DNA of 64,000 nt from NCBI RefSeq assembly GCF_003259255.1, contig NZ_QGOL01000003.1, positions 372,001 to 436,000 of the forward strand, written 5' to 3'. Shown here in pieces: positions 16,042 through 24,595 of this stretch. How positions within the stretch are numbered: position 1 is the first letter of the stretch; each line of letters begins with the position of its first letter. The notes under the pieces were generated by a model, which saw only the letters and a list, made by a program, of their open reading frames with translations, had not been told where the DNA came from and did no database searches. The stretch comes from Algoriphagus litoralis (GTDB lineage Bacteria > Bacteroidota > Bacteroidia > Cytophagales > Cyclobacteriaceae). Both the position numbers and the translations under genes were made by a program.

Positions 16042-18675
16042 ATGAGTGACGAAAATAAGACTGTAGAAGGTGGAGACGAAAGTCTTCACACCTCTGTGCC
16101 TATCACTGGCATGTATAAGGAATGGTTTCTGGACTATGCCTCCTATGTGATTTTGGAGCGGGCTGTACCAGCGATAGAGGATGGTCTGAAGCCAGTACAG
16201 CGGAGGATTCTCCATGCCATGAAGGAAATGGATGATGGCCGATTTAACAAAGTCGCCAATATCATCGGCCAATCCATGCAATATCACCCACATGGTGATC
16301 AGTCTATTGGCGATGCCATGGTGAACATGGGTCAAAAGGAACTGCTCATCGAGACTCAGGGAAACTGGGGTGATGTCCGCACAGGTGACGGTGCAGCAGC
16401 GGCGCGTTACATTGAGGCTCGTCTGTCCAAGTTTGCTTTGGATGTGGTGTTCAATCCGCAGACTACTGAGTGGCAGCTTTCCTATGATGGAAGAAAGCGT
16501 GAACCAGTCACGCTACCCGTTAAGTTTCCCTTGCTTCTAGCCCAAGGTGTAGAGGGAATCGCAGTGGGACTTTCTACTAAAATCCTACCACACAATTTTA
16601 TCGAATTGATCGAAGGGTCGATAGAAATCCTGAAAGGAAACAAAACCAATGTCCTTCCAGACTTCATGACTGGTGGTCTGGCTGACTTCTCAGAATACAA
16701 TGAAGGGCATCGTGGCGGAAAAGTAAAGGTTAGAGCCAGAATTGAAGAGGAGGATAGTAAGACGCTAGTTATCAAAGAGATTCCGTATGGTGTTACCACA
16801 GACTCTTTGATTGATTCTATCTTGAAAGCCAACGATAAAGGAAAGATTAAAATCAAAAAAGTCGTCGACAATACGGCCAAAGATGTCGAAATCCAGATCC
16901 AGCTGGCTCCGGGAGTTTCTCCGGATGTGACGATTGATGCCTTGTATGCATTCACGGACTGTGAAATTTCCATTTCACCAAATGCCTGTGTCATTATAGA
17001 TGACAAGCCTGTATTCCTCACAGTAAACAGAATTCTCGAATACAATACACAGCAAACCAAAGAACTCCTCAAGCGAGAATTGGAGATTCGCAGAGGGGAA
17101 TTGATGGAGCGTTTACTTTTCTCATCGTTGGAGAAGATTTTCATCGAAAACCGAATCTACCGGGATATTGAGGAATGTACCACTTGGGATGCAGTGTTGG
17201 AGGCAATTGATCGTGGTTTGGATCCCTACAAGCCTGACTTTTACAGGGAAATCACTCAGGATGATCTTGTTCGTCTGACAGAAATCAAAATCAAGCGAAT
17301 CTCGAAATTCGATGCCTTCAAGGCAGATGAATTGATGAAACGTCTTCAAGAGGAGCTAAAAGAGGTCAATTACAACCTCAAGCATCTCACGGAATACTCG
17401 ATCAAATACTATCAAAGTCTCCTGGATAAGTATGGAAAAGGACGTGAGCGAAAGACAGAGATTCGTGCTTTGGATACGATCGAAGCCACTGTGGTAGCAG
17501 CAAATAACGCAAAGCTCTACGTCAATCGGACGGATGGTTTTGTTGGATATGGGCTTAAAAAGGATGAGTTTATCTGTGATTGTTCTGATTTGGATGATGT
17601 GATTGTTTTGCGTCGTGATGGTAAATTCATGGTATCCAAAATTCAGGAGAAAGGATTTATGGGAAAGGATATCCTGTATGTAGGTGTTTTTCGAAAGAAT
17701 GATGACCGAATGACCTACAACCTGATCTATCTGGATGGAGGCTCAGGTCGAGCCATGGTCAAGCGATTCCAAATCGGTGGGATCACAAGAGACAAGGAAT
17801 ACGATCTGACCAAAGGAACCAAGGGTACAAAAGTTCTTTACCTGACTGCAAATCCGAATGGTGAGGCGGAACTCGTGACTGTCTATTTGACTCAGGGCGC
17901 CAAAGCAAGAGTGAAAGTTTTTGACTTTGACTTTGCTGAGATCGAAATCAAAGGCAGGGGAGCAGGCGGGAATATTCTGACCCGATATCCAGTCAGAAAG
18001 ATTCAACTGAAAATGGAAGGAAAATCCACGTTGGGTGGGATCAACATATTCTATGATGCCGTGATCGGACGGCTCAATACAGATCAAAGAGGCAAGTTAA
18101 TTGGCAACTTTTTGGGAGATGATAAGATTCTTGTTTTTTACCGAAACGGCGACTACGAGCTTACCAGCTTTGAATTGACCAATCGATACGAACCCAAAGA
18201 TGTGGTCTTGATAGAGAAGTTTGATATTCAAAAAGTCATCTCTGCCATTTATTTTGATGGTGGAACCAAAACTTTTTTTGTCAAGCGGTTTTTGATTGAA
18301 ACTACCACTGTCAACAAGCGATTCAACTTCATCACGGATCATAAGCAATCTTACCTCAAGGTCGTATCGACTGCAAATCAACCGCAGGTTTCAGTCACGT
18401 TGAGTAAAGGAAAAGAAGATGAAATCATGGAGTATGACCTCGATATGCTCATCGATGTCAAGGGTTGGAAGGCCATTGGAAATAAGCTCAGCACTTATCC
18501 AGTCAAAGAAATTTCACTGATCATTTCAGAAAAAACCGATGAAGATGTGGGAAGTGAAGAAGAAGAAGAAGTCTCAGAGGTGGAGTCTGCTGATACAGAT
18601 CAGGAGCTCGAAGTTGGAAGTAAGATCGATCTGACGCCTAAAAAAGACGATGATGAACAATTGGGGCTTTTCTAA
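16042..18675 (+). CDS. parC: DNA topoisomerase IV subunit A
   Basis: This is the DNA-cleaving subunit that pairs with ParE. The 877-residue protein has the winged-helix domain with the active-site tyrosine Y123 in AAARYIEARLS, a coiled-coil gate, and C-terminal beta-pinwheel repeats (about 500-800), ending in a strongly acidic tail of roughly 60 residues. In the quinolone pocket the position of E. coli ParC S80 is Q87 and that of E84 is D91 (HPHGDQSIGD); non-serine residues here are common in this phylum. It starts one base after the small membrane gene, so it belongs to the parE-satD unit. Confidence 0.95.
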   Translation: MSDENKTVEGGDESLHTSVPITGMYKEWFLDYASYVILERAVPAIEDGLKPVQRRILHAMKEMDDGRFNKVANIIGQSMQYHPHGDQSIGDAMVNMGQKELLIETQGNWGDVRTGDGAAAARYIEARLSKFALDVVFNPQTTEWQLSYDGRKREPVTLPVKFPLLLAQGVEGIAVGLSTKILPHNFIELIEGSIEILKGNKTNVLPDFMTGGLADFSEYNEGHRGGKVKVRARIEEEDSKTLVIKEIPYGVTTDSLIDSILKANDKGKIKIKKVVDNTAKDVEIQIQLAPGVSPDVTIDALYAFTDCEISISPNACVIIDDKPVFLTVNRILEYNTQQTKELLKRELEIRRGELMERLLFSSLEKIFIENRIYRDIEECTTWDAVLEAIDRGLDPYKPDFYREITQDDLVRLTEIKIKRISKFDAFKADELMKRLQEELKEVNYNLKHLTEYSIKYYQSLLDKYGKGRERKTEIRALDTIEATVVAANNAKLYVNRTDGFVGYGLKKDEFICDCSDLDDVIVLRRDGKFMVSKIQEKGFMGKDILYVGVFRKNDDRMTYNLIYLDGGSGRAMVKRFQIGGITRDKEYDLTKGTKGTKVLYLTANPNGEAELVTVYLTQGAKARVKVFDFDFAEIEIKGRGAGGNILTRYPVRKIQLKMEGKSTLGGINIFYDAVIGRLNTDQRGKLIGNFLGDDKILVFYRNGDYELTSFELTNRYEPKDVVLIEKFDIQKVISAIYFDGGTKTFFVKRFLIETTTVNKRFNFITDHKQSYLKVVSTANQPQVSVTLSKGKEDEIMEYDLDMLIDVKGWKAIGNKLSTYPVKEISLIISEKTDEDVGSEEEEEVSEVESADTDQELEVGSKIDLTPKKDDDEQLGLF

Positions 18676-18691
18676 AAGCCCCTGAGTTTTC

Positions 18692-19402
18692 ATGACTAAA
18701 TCTATATACGATAACGAATTTGATCAGGACCTGCTAGATTATTTAGGTCAATACATCACTGCCCATAAAAAATCAGTGATGGAAAAGGTGCTATCTAAAC
18801 GAACCCGACATCTCACAGTCGTTTTGGAGGACATTTTTAAGCCTCACAATGCCAGTGCAGTGATCCGTACCTGCGATTGTTTTGGGCTGCAGGACATTCA
18901 CATCATCGAAAAAACGGATCAATACAAGGTCAATCCATTTGTGACTCGTGGTGCCTCTCAGTGGGTTGATCTATACAAGCACTTCAAAGAAGGGACAAAT
19001 TCTGTAGACAACTGTTTTCACACACTAAAGGCCAAAGGGTACAAGATTTATGGAACCAGTCCAGAGCCTTCTGCCATGCCAATTTACGATTTGCAGCCGA
19101 CAGAAAAACTAGCTCTGGTATTTGGAAATGAGCACGAAGGAATATCAGAAGAGGTCAAATCCAAAGCAGATGGTCTCGTACACATTCCCATGCTGGGCTT
19201 TACCGACAGTTTTAATATTTCTGTTTCAGCCTCCATTATTTTGTATGATTTGGTTAAAAAGGCTGAGGAGCTAACCCTACCTGACTTTTACCTTTCCGAA
19301 TCTGAAAAAAACAAGCTTCGGATGAAATGGTACCGTAGCGTGGTCAAAAATTCCGACATCCATGAAAAGGTTTTCTTTCAAAACCGAATAGAAAATCAGT
19401 GA
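18692..19402 (+). CDS. TrmH-family RNA 2'-O-methyltransferase (SpoU), probable tRNA Gm18 methyltransferase
   Basis: TrmH methylates the 2'-OH of G18 in the tRNA D-loop using SAM and belongs to the knotted SPOUT superfamily. The 236-residue protein shows the family motifs: HNASAVIRTCDCFG (motif 1), LVFGNEHEGIS (motif 2) and DSFNISVSASIIL (motif 3). An N-terminal extension (1-35) precedes the SPOUT domain and a short basic tail follows, as in TrmH rather than RlmB. It starts 16 bp after parC and probably shares its transcript. The 3' end abuts the convergent porin-like gene. Confidence 0.9.
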   Translation: MTKSIYDNEFDQDLLDYLGQYITAHKKSVMEKVLSKRTRHLTVVLEDIFKPHNASAVIRTCDCFGLQDIHIIEKTDQYKVNPFVTRGASQWVDLYKHFKEGTNSVDNCFHTLKAKGYKIYGTSPEPSAMPIYDLQPTEKLALVFGNEHEGISEEVKSKADGLVHIPMLGFTDSFNISVSASIILYDLVKKAEELTLPDFYLSESEKNKLRMKWYRSVVKNSDIHEKVFFQNRIENQ

Positions 19403-20005
19403 TTATTTCTTTTTGAATAATTCAGAAAAGGGGTTGACGGATTTTCTTTGAGATGATTTTTTGGCTTTTTGGCGTTGCCTTTGTTTGCGTTTCTGCTCCT
19501 TACTTTTCACCAACACAGTCCTCGCTGAGATTCCTACCTGTCCTCTGTAAAACTCCGATCTCCCGGCAAGATTTATATTTGGCTTGTAATCGAGTGAAAT
19601 CACAGCATTCGCAACGGTTAATTCCACCCCAGCGATCAAGTCGATGCCAATCGTTGAATTTCCATAGGTATGATCTATAAGTTTGGTTTCCTCATTTTTC
19701 ACAAAACTCTCCTCGTTGCCGAAAGCAATCCCTCCACCATAGTAGTAATTAAACCGCTTGGAAATAAGCGGGCGATGTCGTTCGGCGAGAAAAGATAAGG
19801 TTGTATTTCTATTGAAATCCGATTGCAAAATACCCTCAAGTGTTACTCGGTCAAGTATACGCTGCTGGACTGTAAGGCCAAAAGTTCGGTTTAAATCTGA
19901 GTTGCCAAGTCGTATTCCAACAGCTGTGCCGTATCGCTGAGAAAATGAAGCTTGAGAAGTAACCAGAAATATAAAAAAAGAGAGAAGGACGATTCGATTT
20001 TTCAT
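19403..20005 (-). CDS. Secreted beta-barrel-like protein with a basic C-terminal tail
   Basis: The 200-residue protein has a Sec signal peptide (about 1-22, ASFSQ) and a body of alternating amphipathic strands (GTAVGIRLGNSD, FNYYYGGGIAFGN, GIDLIAGVELTVANAVISLDYK cut into short strands), typical of a small outer-membrane beta-barrel. Unusually, the last 35 residues are highly basic (KSKEQKRKQRQRQKAKKS) rather than ending in an aromatic barrel strand. I do not recognise a family. It is monocistronic and convergent with trmH. Confidence 0.62.
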   Translation of the reverse strand: MKNRIVLLSFFIFLVTSQASFSQRYGTAVGIRLGNSDLNRTFGLTVQQRILDRVTLEGILQSDFNRNTTLSFLAERHRPLISKRFNYYYGGGIAFGNEESFVKNEETKLIDHTYGNSTIGIDLIAGVELTVANAVISLDYKPNINLAGRSEFYRGQVGISARTVLVKSKEQKRKQRQRQKAKKSSQRKSVNPFSELFKKK

Positions 20006-20070
20006 GGATTGAACTTGATGAATTGATCAGACTCAATTACCATTCCAAACCTTGGATTAAGTGTCCTTCA

Positions 20071-20098
20071 AAAAAAATCCCCTCATTTGAGGGGATTT
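20071..20098 (-). terminator. Intrinsic terminator of the cyclophilin gene
   Basis: On the minus strand an 11-bp stem (AAATCCCCTCA / TGAGGGGATTT, 20075-20085 with 20088-20098) with a 2-base loop is followed by a run of T residues. It lies 2 bp after the cyclophilin stop. Confidence 0.85.
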
Positions 20099-20100
20099 CA

Positions 20101-20538
20101 TTAAGCTTCTGAGATTACGATTTTTTCAATTTTATCACCTGCTCTGATCTCATCGATGACATCCAAGCCTTCGACTACTTTGCCAAAGCAAGTGTGATTT
20201 CTGTCCAAATGTGCGGTATTGGTCCTGCTGTGGCAGATGAAAAACTGGGAACCGCCTGTATTTCTCCCGGCATGCGCCATCGATAGAACACCACGATCAT
20301 GGTATTGATTGTCCCCATCCAATTCGCATTTGATTTTGTAACCTGGTCCACCGGTACCTGTTCCATTTGGGCATCCTCCCTGAATTACAAAATTTGGGAT
20401 TACTCTGTGAAAAGTCAGCCCATCGTAAAACCCTTTGGTCGAAAGGTCTATGAAGTTCTGAACAGCGATAGGGGCGTCCTTCTCGTAGAATTCTACTTTC
20501 ATAGTCCCTTTTTCTGTAATGATTTCTGCAGTTTTCAT
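20101..20538 (-). CDS. Cyclophilin-type peptidyl-prolyl cis-trans isomerase
   Basis: The 145-residue protein is a single cyclophilin domain that speeds proline isomerisation in protein folding. The catalytic segment FHRVIPNFVIQGG with the active arginine, the GTGTGGPGYKI loop and SQFFICHS are all present. There is no signal peptide, so it is cytoplasmic. It has its own terminator and appears monocistronic. Confidence 0.94.
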   Translation of the reverse strand: MKTAEIITEKGTMKVEFYEKDAPIAVQNFIDLSTKGFYDGLTFHRVIPNFVIQGGCPNGTGTGGPGYKIKCELDGDNQYHDRGVLSMAHAGRNTGGSQFFICHSRTNTAHLDRNHTCFGKVVEGLDVIDEIRAGDKIEKIVISEA

Positions 20539-20713
20539 GTCTTTATAATTTGTTTTTAATGGTCACCTAAAATCTTGCTCGATAGGTACTTATCCTGATG
20601 TTTGAGGTATTTGTCATACCCGATTCCACCGATTCAAAATTTCTAGTTAACCGTACAATGGTTCAGAAGAATTTGGTTGGCAAAAATAGGACCTAGACTT
20701 GGTTTTTTAGCAT

Positions 20714-20747
20714 GAAAAAAAGAAAAGGGAATGAATTTCATTCCCTT
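20714..20747 (-). terminator. Intrinsic terminator of pckA
   Basis: A near-perfect palindrome AAGGGAATGAA-T-TTCATTCCCTT (20725-20747) lies 6 bp after the pckA stop; on the minus strand it is followed by a T-rich tract reaching about 20714. Confidence 0.8.
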
Positions 20748-20752
20748 ATTTC

Positions 20753-22354
20753 TTAAACGATCGGAGATCCTTCTATTATCGTGTGATCAGCATCGTCTCT
20801 GAATTTTTCGAAATTGTCCACAAATGCCTTAGCCAAATTTCTGGCAGTTTCGTCATAGTGATTTGGATCTGTCCAGGTATTCCTTGGATTCAAGATTTCG
20901 AAAGGAACGTCTGGGCATAGTTCAGGGACCATAAATCCAAAAATTGGGTCTTTTCTGAATGGCGCAAATTCCAAGTTTCCGTTGAGAGCAGCTGAAATCA
21001 TTGCCCGAGTATGAGAGAGCTTCATACGGGTGCCTATACCATACGGTCCTCCAGTCCATCCGGTATTGATCAGCCACACGTTCACCTTATGCTTTTCCAT
21101 TTTTTCGCCGAAAAGCTTTGCATAAGTAGTCGGATGTAAAGGAAGGAAAGCCGCTCCAAAACATGCCGAGAAAGTCAATTTTGGTTCAGTGACGCCCATT
21201 TCTGTTCCCGCTACTTTTGCGGTATAGCCAGAGATAAAATGATACATTGCCTGACTGCTGTTCAATTTTGAAATCGGAGGAATCACTCCAAATGCATCTG
21301 CTGTCAAGAAAAAGATATTTTTGGGGATGCCTGCTACTGAGGGATTTAGCGCATTCGGAATGTAATGGATCGGGTAGGCGGTACGGGTATTTTCCGTGAT
21401 AGATTTATTGGTGTAGTCGACTTCTCTTGTCCCGGGTTTGAATCGGGTATTCTCAACGATCGCCCCAAACTTGATCGCATCATAAATCTCCGGTTCTTTG
21501 TCGCGAGTCAGGTCAATGACTTTGGCGTAGCAGCCACCTTCAAAGTTGAAAACGGAATTTTTGGTCCAGCCGTGCTCATCGTCGCCGATCAGTTGGCGGT
21601 TGGGATCCGCAGATAGCGTAGTTTTTCCCGTACCGGAAAGTCCAAAAAATATCGCCGTATCCCCATCCTTTCCCATATTGGCGGAACAGTGCATGGATAG
21701 CACATTTCGCTCATGCGGAAGGATGAAATTCAGAACTGAGAATATTCCCTTCTTCATCTCTCCAGCATAGGCAGTTCCACCGATCAGAATCATCCGCTTG
21801 CTTAGATTTAAGATGGCAAAGTTTGGGTTTCGTGTCCCATCCAGTTCTGGGTCTGCTTCAAAATCTGGCGCGCAGATGATCGTGAAATCGGATTGAAAGG
21901 ATTTGATTTGGTCCTTGCTTGGCCTAAGAAACATGTTGTAGCAAAATAGGTTATGCCAGGCCAAGGTGTTGATCACCTTTAGGTTTAATTGGTACTCAGG
22001 ATCAGCACCAGCCAATGCATGTCTGACGAATAAGTCTTTGGTGGAAAGATGGTATTTCATCTTTTCCAATAAAGCATCAAACTTTCCTTCGTCAAATGGG
22101 ATATTGACATCGCCCCACCAGACAGCGTCTTTGGTTTTCTCATCTAGCACTATAAATCTGTCCTGAGGAGCCCGTCCGGTAAATTTACCGGTGTCTGCCA
22201 TCAGGGCACCTGTGGCCGTCAGGAATGCCTCCTTTCGGCTCAGAGCATGCTCGACTAATTCGGCTGGGGTAAGGTTGGTGAATACTTTCCCACTGGTGTC
22301 CACATCTGGTTGTGGGTAGGAAGAAAGAGAGGGTGTCAGAACAAGGTCCTGCAT
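20753..22354 (-). CDS. pckA: Phosphoenolpyruvate carboxykinase (ATP)
   Basis: PckA converts oxaloacetate and ATP to PEP, CO2 and ADP, the first committed step of gluconeogenesis. The 533-residue length is typical of the ATP-dependent enzyme. The kinase P-loop is GLSGTGKTT (238-246) with the preceding substrate motif GGTAYAGEMKKG and the metal-binding region DDEHGW. An RAPQDRF motif near the N-terminus binds oxaloacetate. A well-formed Bacteroidota promoter lies upstream and a strong terminator downstream, so the gene is monocistronic; it is divergent from the peptide transporter gene. Confidence 0.96.
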   Translation of the reverse strand: MQDLVLTPSLSSYPQPDVDTSGKVFTNLTPAELVEHALSRKEAFLTATGALMADTGKFTGRAPQDRFIVLDEKTKDAVWWGDVNIPFDEGKFDALLEKMKYHLSTKDLFVRHALAGADPEYQLNLKVINTLAWHNLFCYNMFLRPSKDQIKSFQSDFTIICAPDFEADPELDGTRNPNFAILNLSKRMILIGGTAYAGEMKKGIFSVLNFILPHERNVLSMHCSANMGKDGDTAIFFGLSGTGKTTLSADPNRQLIGDDEHGWTKNSVFNFEGGCYAKVIDLTRDKEPEIYDAIKFGAIVENTRFKPGTREVDYTNKSITENTRTAYPIHYIPNALNPSVAGIPKNIFFLTADAFGVIPPISKLNSSQAMYHFISGYTAKVAGTEMGVTEPKLTFSACFGAAFLPLHPTTYAKLFGEKMEKHKVNVWLINTGWTGGPYGIGTRMKLSHTRAMISAALNGNLEFAPFRKDPIFGFMVPELCPDVPFEILNPRNTWTDPNHYDETARNLAKAFVDNFEKFRDDADHTIIEGSPIV

Positions 22355-22389
22355 ACGTATTTGGGTTTAAATACTGAAAATTGTCTACT

Positions 22390-22424
22390 CAAAATTAGGG
22401 AGATATTTTCAAAACGAAACCAAA
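22390..22424 (-). promoter_or_regulatory. Candidate promoter of pckA
   Basis: On the minus strand TTTG (22424-22421) is followed after 23 bp by a perfect -7 element TAATTTTG (22397-22390), matching the Bacteroidota consensus. It would give a 5' leader of roughly 30 nt before the pckA ATG. Confidence 0.5.
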
Positions 22425-22571
22425 AAAACCTCATTTTTTCGCTTTTCAATCGATTACGGAATAAAAACAGAATATTATTTGACTTGAAGAGTTTTTATAG
22501 TTATAGCGGAAAGGCTAAAGCTGATTTTCCTCAGTAAAATTTGAGAATCTGAGTGTCAGGGTTGTAAAACT

Positions 22572-22604
22572 TTTGGAAACAAGAAGCAAAAAAGTTTATC
22601 ATTG
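22572..22604 (+). promoter_or_regulatory. Candidate promoter of the POT transporter gene
   Basis: TTTG at 22572-22575 is followed after 21 bp by TATCATTG (22597-22604), 7 of 8 matches to TAnnTTTG counting the free positions. The predicted leader before the TTG start at 22637 is about 25 nt. Confidence 0.45.
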
Positions 22605-22636
22605 TAGATTGAATATTACCCAAAACACAAACGAAC

Positions 22637-24199
22637 TTGGAAAAACAACTGACTCCAGAATTTGAAGGCGGAACAGCCTTCGGTCATCCAAAGGGACTGA
22701 TGACGCTTTTTTTTACTGAAATGTGGGAACGCTTCAGTTACTATGGAATGCGAGCACTTTTAATCCTTTTTATGACCAAAGCGATCGTAGATGGTGGGTT
22801 AGGTTTCGATGATAAAACAGCCGGAGCTGTTTATGGACTCTACACGATGGGAGTTTACCTTTTGGCATTACCTGGAGGTTGGCTAGCTGATCGGCTTTTT
22901 GGACTCAAAAAATCCGTTTGGTACGGAGGAATTATTATTGCTCTAGGTCATTTCATGATGGCACTTCCAGGAGTGGAAGCTTGGATTAATGGCGGCTCTG
23001 CAGCCAAAGATTCACTCAGCACCCTAGACACCACTTCTTTCTTTTTGGGTTTGATTTTGATCGTTTTAGGGACAGGATTATTGAAGCCCAACATCAGCTC
23101 TATTGTCGGTCAACTCTATCCTCCAGGCAGTTCCAAGCGTGATGCAGGATTTTCAATCTTTTATATGGGCATTAACCTAGGTGGATTTATTGCTCCTATA
23201 GCGTGTAGTACGGTTGCTGAGTATGATATGCACATGGGCTTTGGATTGGCAGGTCTAGGTATGGTGTTTGGTTTGATTCAATATAAACTTACAGGAAGCT
23301 CTCTGGATGGATATGGAGAACCTCCTATTGCGGTCACGCAACAAGAAATTGCTTCTAGGAAAAAACTCAGGTCCGTTACTTCAGTGGTCGGGCTAGTTGG
23401 TGCAGTGATTATCGCGATACTATTTACAGGTGTGATTTCAATAGACGCTTCAGCGATTGCAGGAGCATCGGGGACAGTTATATTAATAGTTGCTTTTGGT
23501 TATTTGGGCTATGTGATGCTCTTTGGTGGGTTAGAAAAGCCTGACAAAATGAAGGTTGGCGCAATTGCAATCCTTTTTATTTTCTCAGCAATGTTCTGGT
23601 CAGGCTTTGAGCAAGCAGGGTCCACCTTGAACCTTTTTGCCGAGCGATTTACTGACCGAACGATCTTAGGTTGGGAAATCCCAACAGGTTATTTCCAGTC
23701 TATCAATTCACTATTCATTATCATTTTCGCTCCGTTTTTCGCAGCCCTATGGGTAGGGTTGGGGAGAAAAAATTTAGAACCTAGCTCTCCTCTGAAATTT
23801 ACCTTTGGACTTTTGCAACTAGGATTGGGTTTCTTTGTGATGTATTTCGCGACAAAGATTGCGGCATCTGGTGATTTAGCTGCCCCTAGTTGGTTAATCA
23901 TTACCTATATGCTTCACACATTTGGGGAGTTGAGTTTGTCACCAGTTGGGCTTTCGGTTACAACCAAATTAGCACCAAAGGGCTATGGAGGACAAATGAT
24001 GGGCATTTGGTTTTTGTCTGTGGCACTTGGAAACTTGTTTGCCGGGATTATTGCTGGAGAGGCAAGTGGTGGAACAGAAGAAGGTTTGGCGGCCATGCCC
24101 GATCAGTTTATGATGATCGTCTATACGGTGGTCGGATCTGCACTATTGCTCTTTTTATTGAAACCGGTTCTCAAGAAATTGATGGGCGATGTGAATTAA
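22637..24199 (+). CDS. Proton-dependent oligopeptide transporter (POT/PTR family MFS)
   Basis: POT transporters import di- and tripeptides with protons. The 520-residue protein has the family signature FGHPKGLMTLFFTEMWERFSYYGMRALL cut here into FGHPKG, the ExxER proton motif (EMWER) and the YYGMR region of helix 1, plus GTGLLKPNISS and FSIFYMGINLGG. About 12-14 helices are visible. An in-frame TGA sits at 22610, so TTG at 22637 is the only start that keeps the conserved FGHPKG segment. It likely works with the secreted peptidases of this organism to use peptides. A terminator follows. Confidence 0.93.
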   Translation: MEKQLTPEFEGGTAFGHPKGLMTLFFTEMWERFSYYGMRALLILFMTKAIVDGGLGFDDKTAGAVYGLYTMGVYLLALPGGWLADRLFGLKKSVWYGGIIIALGHFMMALPGVEAWINGGSAAKDSLSTLDTTSFFLGLILIVLGTGLLKPNISSIVGQLYPPGSSKRDAGFSIFYMGINLGGFIAPIACSTVAEYDMHMGFGLAGLGMVFGLIQYKLTGSSLDGYGEPPIAVTQQEIASRKKLRSVTSVVGLVGAVIIAILFTGVISIDASAIAGASGTVILIVAFGYLGYVMLFGGLEKPDKMKVGAIAILFIFSAMFWSGFEQAGSTLNLFAERFTDRTILGWEIPTGYFQSINSLFIIIFAPFFAALWVGLGRKNLEPSSPLKFTFGLLQLGLGFFVMYFATKIAASGDLAAPSWLIITYMLHTFGELSLSPVGLSVTTKLAPKGYGGQMMGIWFLSVALGNLFAGIIAGEASGGTEEGLAAMPDQFMMIVYTVVGSALLLFLLKPVLKKLMGDVN

Positions 24200-24218
24200 T
24201 ATACGTTTCTTGAATTCT

Positions 24219-24252
24219 AAAAAACCTGTCTTCATCGACAGGTTTTTTTTTG
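24219..24252 (+). terminator. Intrinsic terminator of the POT transporter gene
   Basis: An 8-bp stem AACCTGTC / GACAGGTT (24223-24230 with 24237-24244) and a 6-base loop are followed by an eight-T run, 20 bp after the stop codon. Confidence 0.85.
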
Positions 24253-24540
24253 CTCTTTCCTAAAGTTTGCTCATTCTAGATGACTTTCAATTGCTTTTGT
24301 ATTACTCATTTGTATTCAATTCATGGATCTCTTAGCTCTGGAAAGCATTGGTAATCATCTCCTAAATAGGAATGGTTTGGGCTATTTACCTTACTTAATT
24401 TGTAAAGCCAAAATTTCCTACACCTTAGGTTACCCATTTATTAATCCAAACATATTTTCTGGTTGGTTGCTTCCAGCATTCAACTTCCAAATGACTTATA
24501 TCTCTTTGATTTGAATAAATAGTATTCGTGATAGATAATT
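24253..24540. other. Non-coding stretch between two terminators
   Basis: This 288-bp stretch separates the transporter terminator from the receptor terminator. The only frame of note (24323-24514, plus strand, 63 codons) has no recognisable motif and no promoter match, and I do not call it a gene. I see no repeat or RNA structure here. Confidence 0.5.
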
Positions 24541-24575
24541 AAAAAAGGCCATCCGGAGTTACCAGATGGCCTTTT
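24541..24575 (-). terminator. Intrinsic terminator of the TonB-dependent receptor gene
   Basis: Stem AAAAGGCCATC / GATGGCCTTTT (24543-24553 with 24565-24575) with an 11-base loop; on the minus strand a T-run follows. The plus-strand side is also T-rich, so it may act in both directions. Confidence 0.85.
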
Positions 24576-24595
24576 GTATTTTATTTTATCGAGTC

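Noticed and set aside
16291..16320. Gln at the ParC quinolone-pocket serine position as a resistance mutation
   Set aside because: Bacteroidota ParC proteins often lack serine here, so it is likely a lineage feature rather than acquired resistance.
16482..17144. Long minus-strand open frame (220 codons) opposite parC
   Set aside because: It lies wholly within a conserved topoisomerase gene and its translation shows no domain; it is a reflection of parC codon usage.
24323..24514. 63-codon plus-strand frame between two terminators
   Set aside because: No promoter match, motif or neighbour supports it; the region is probably non-coding.
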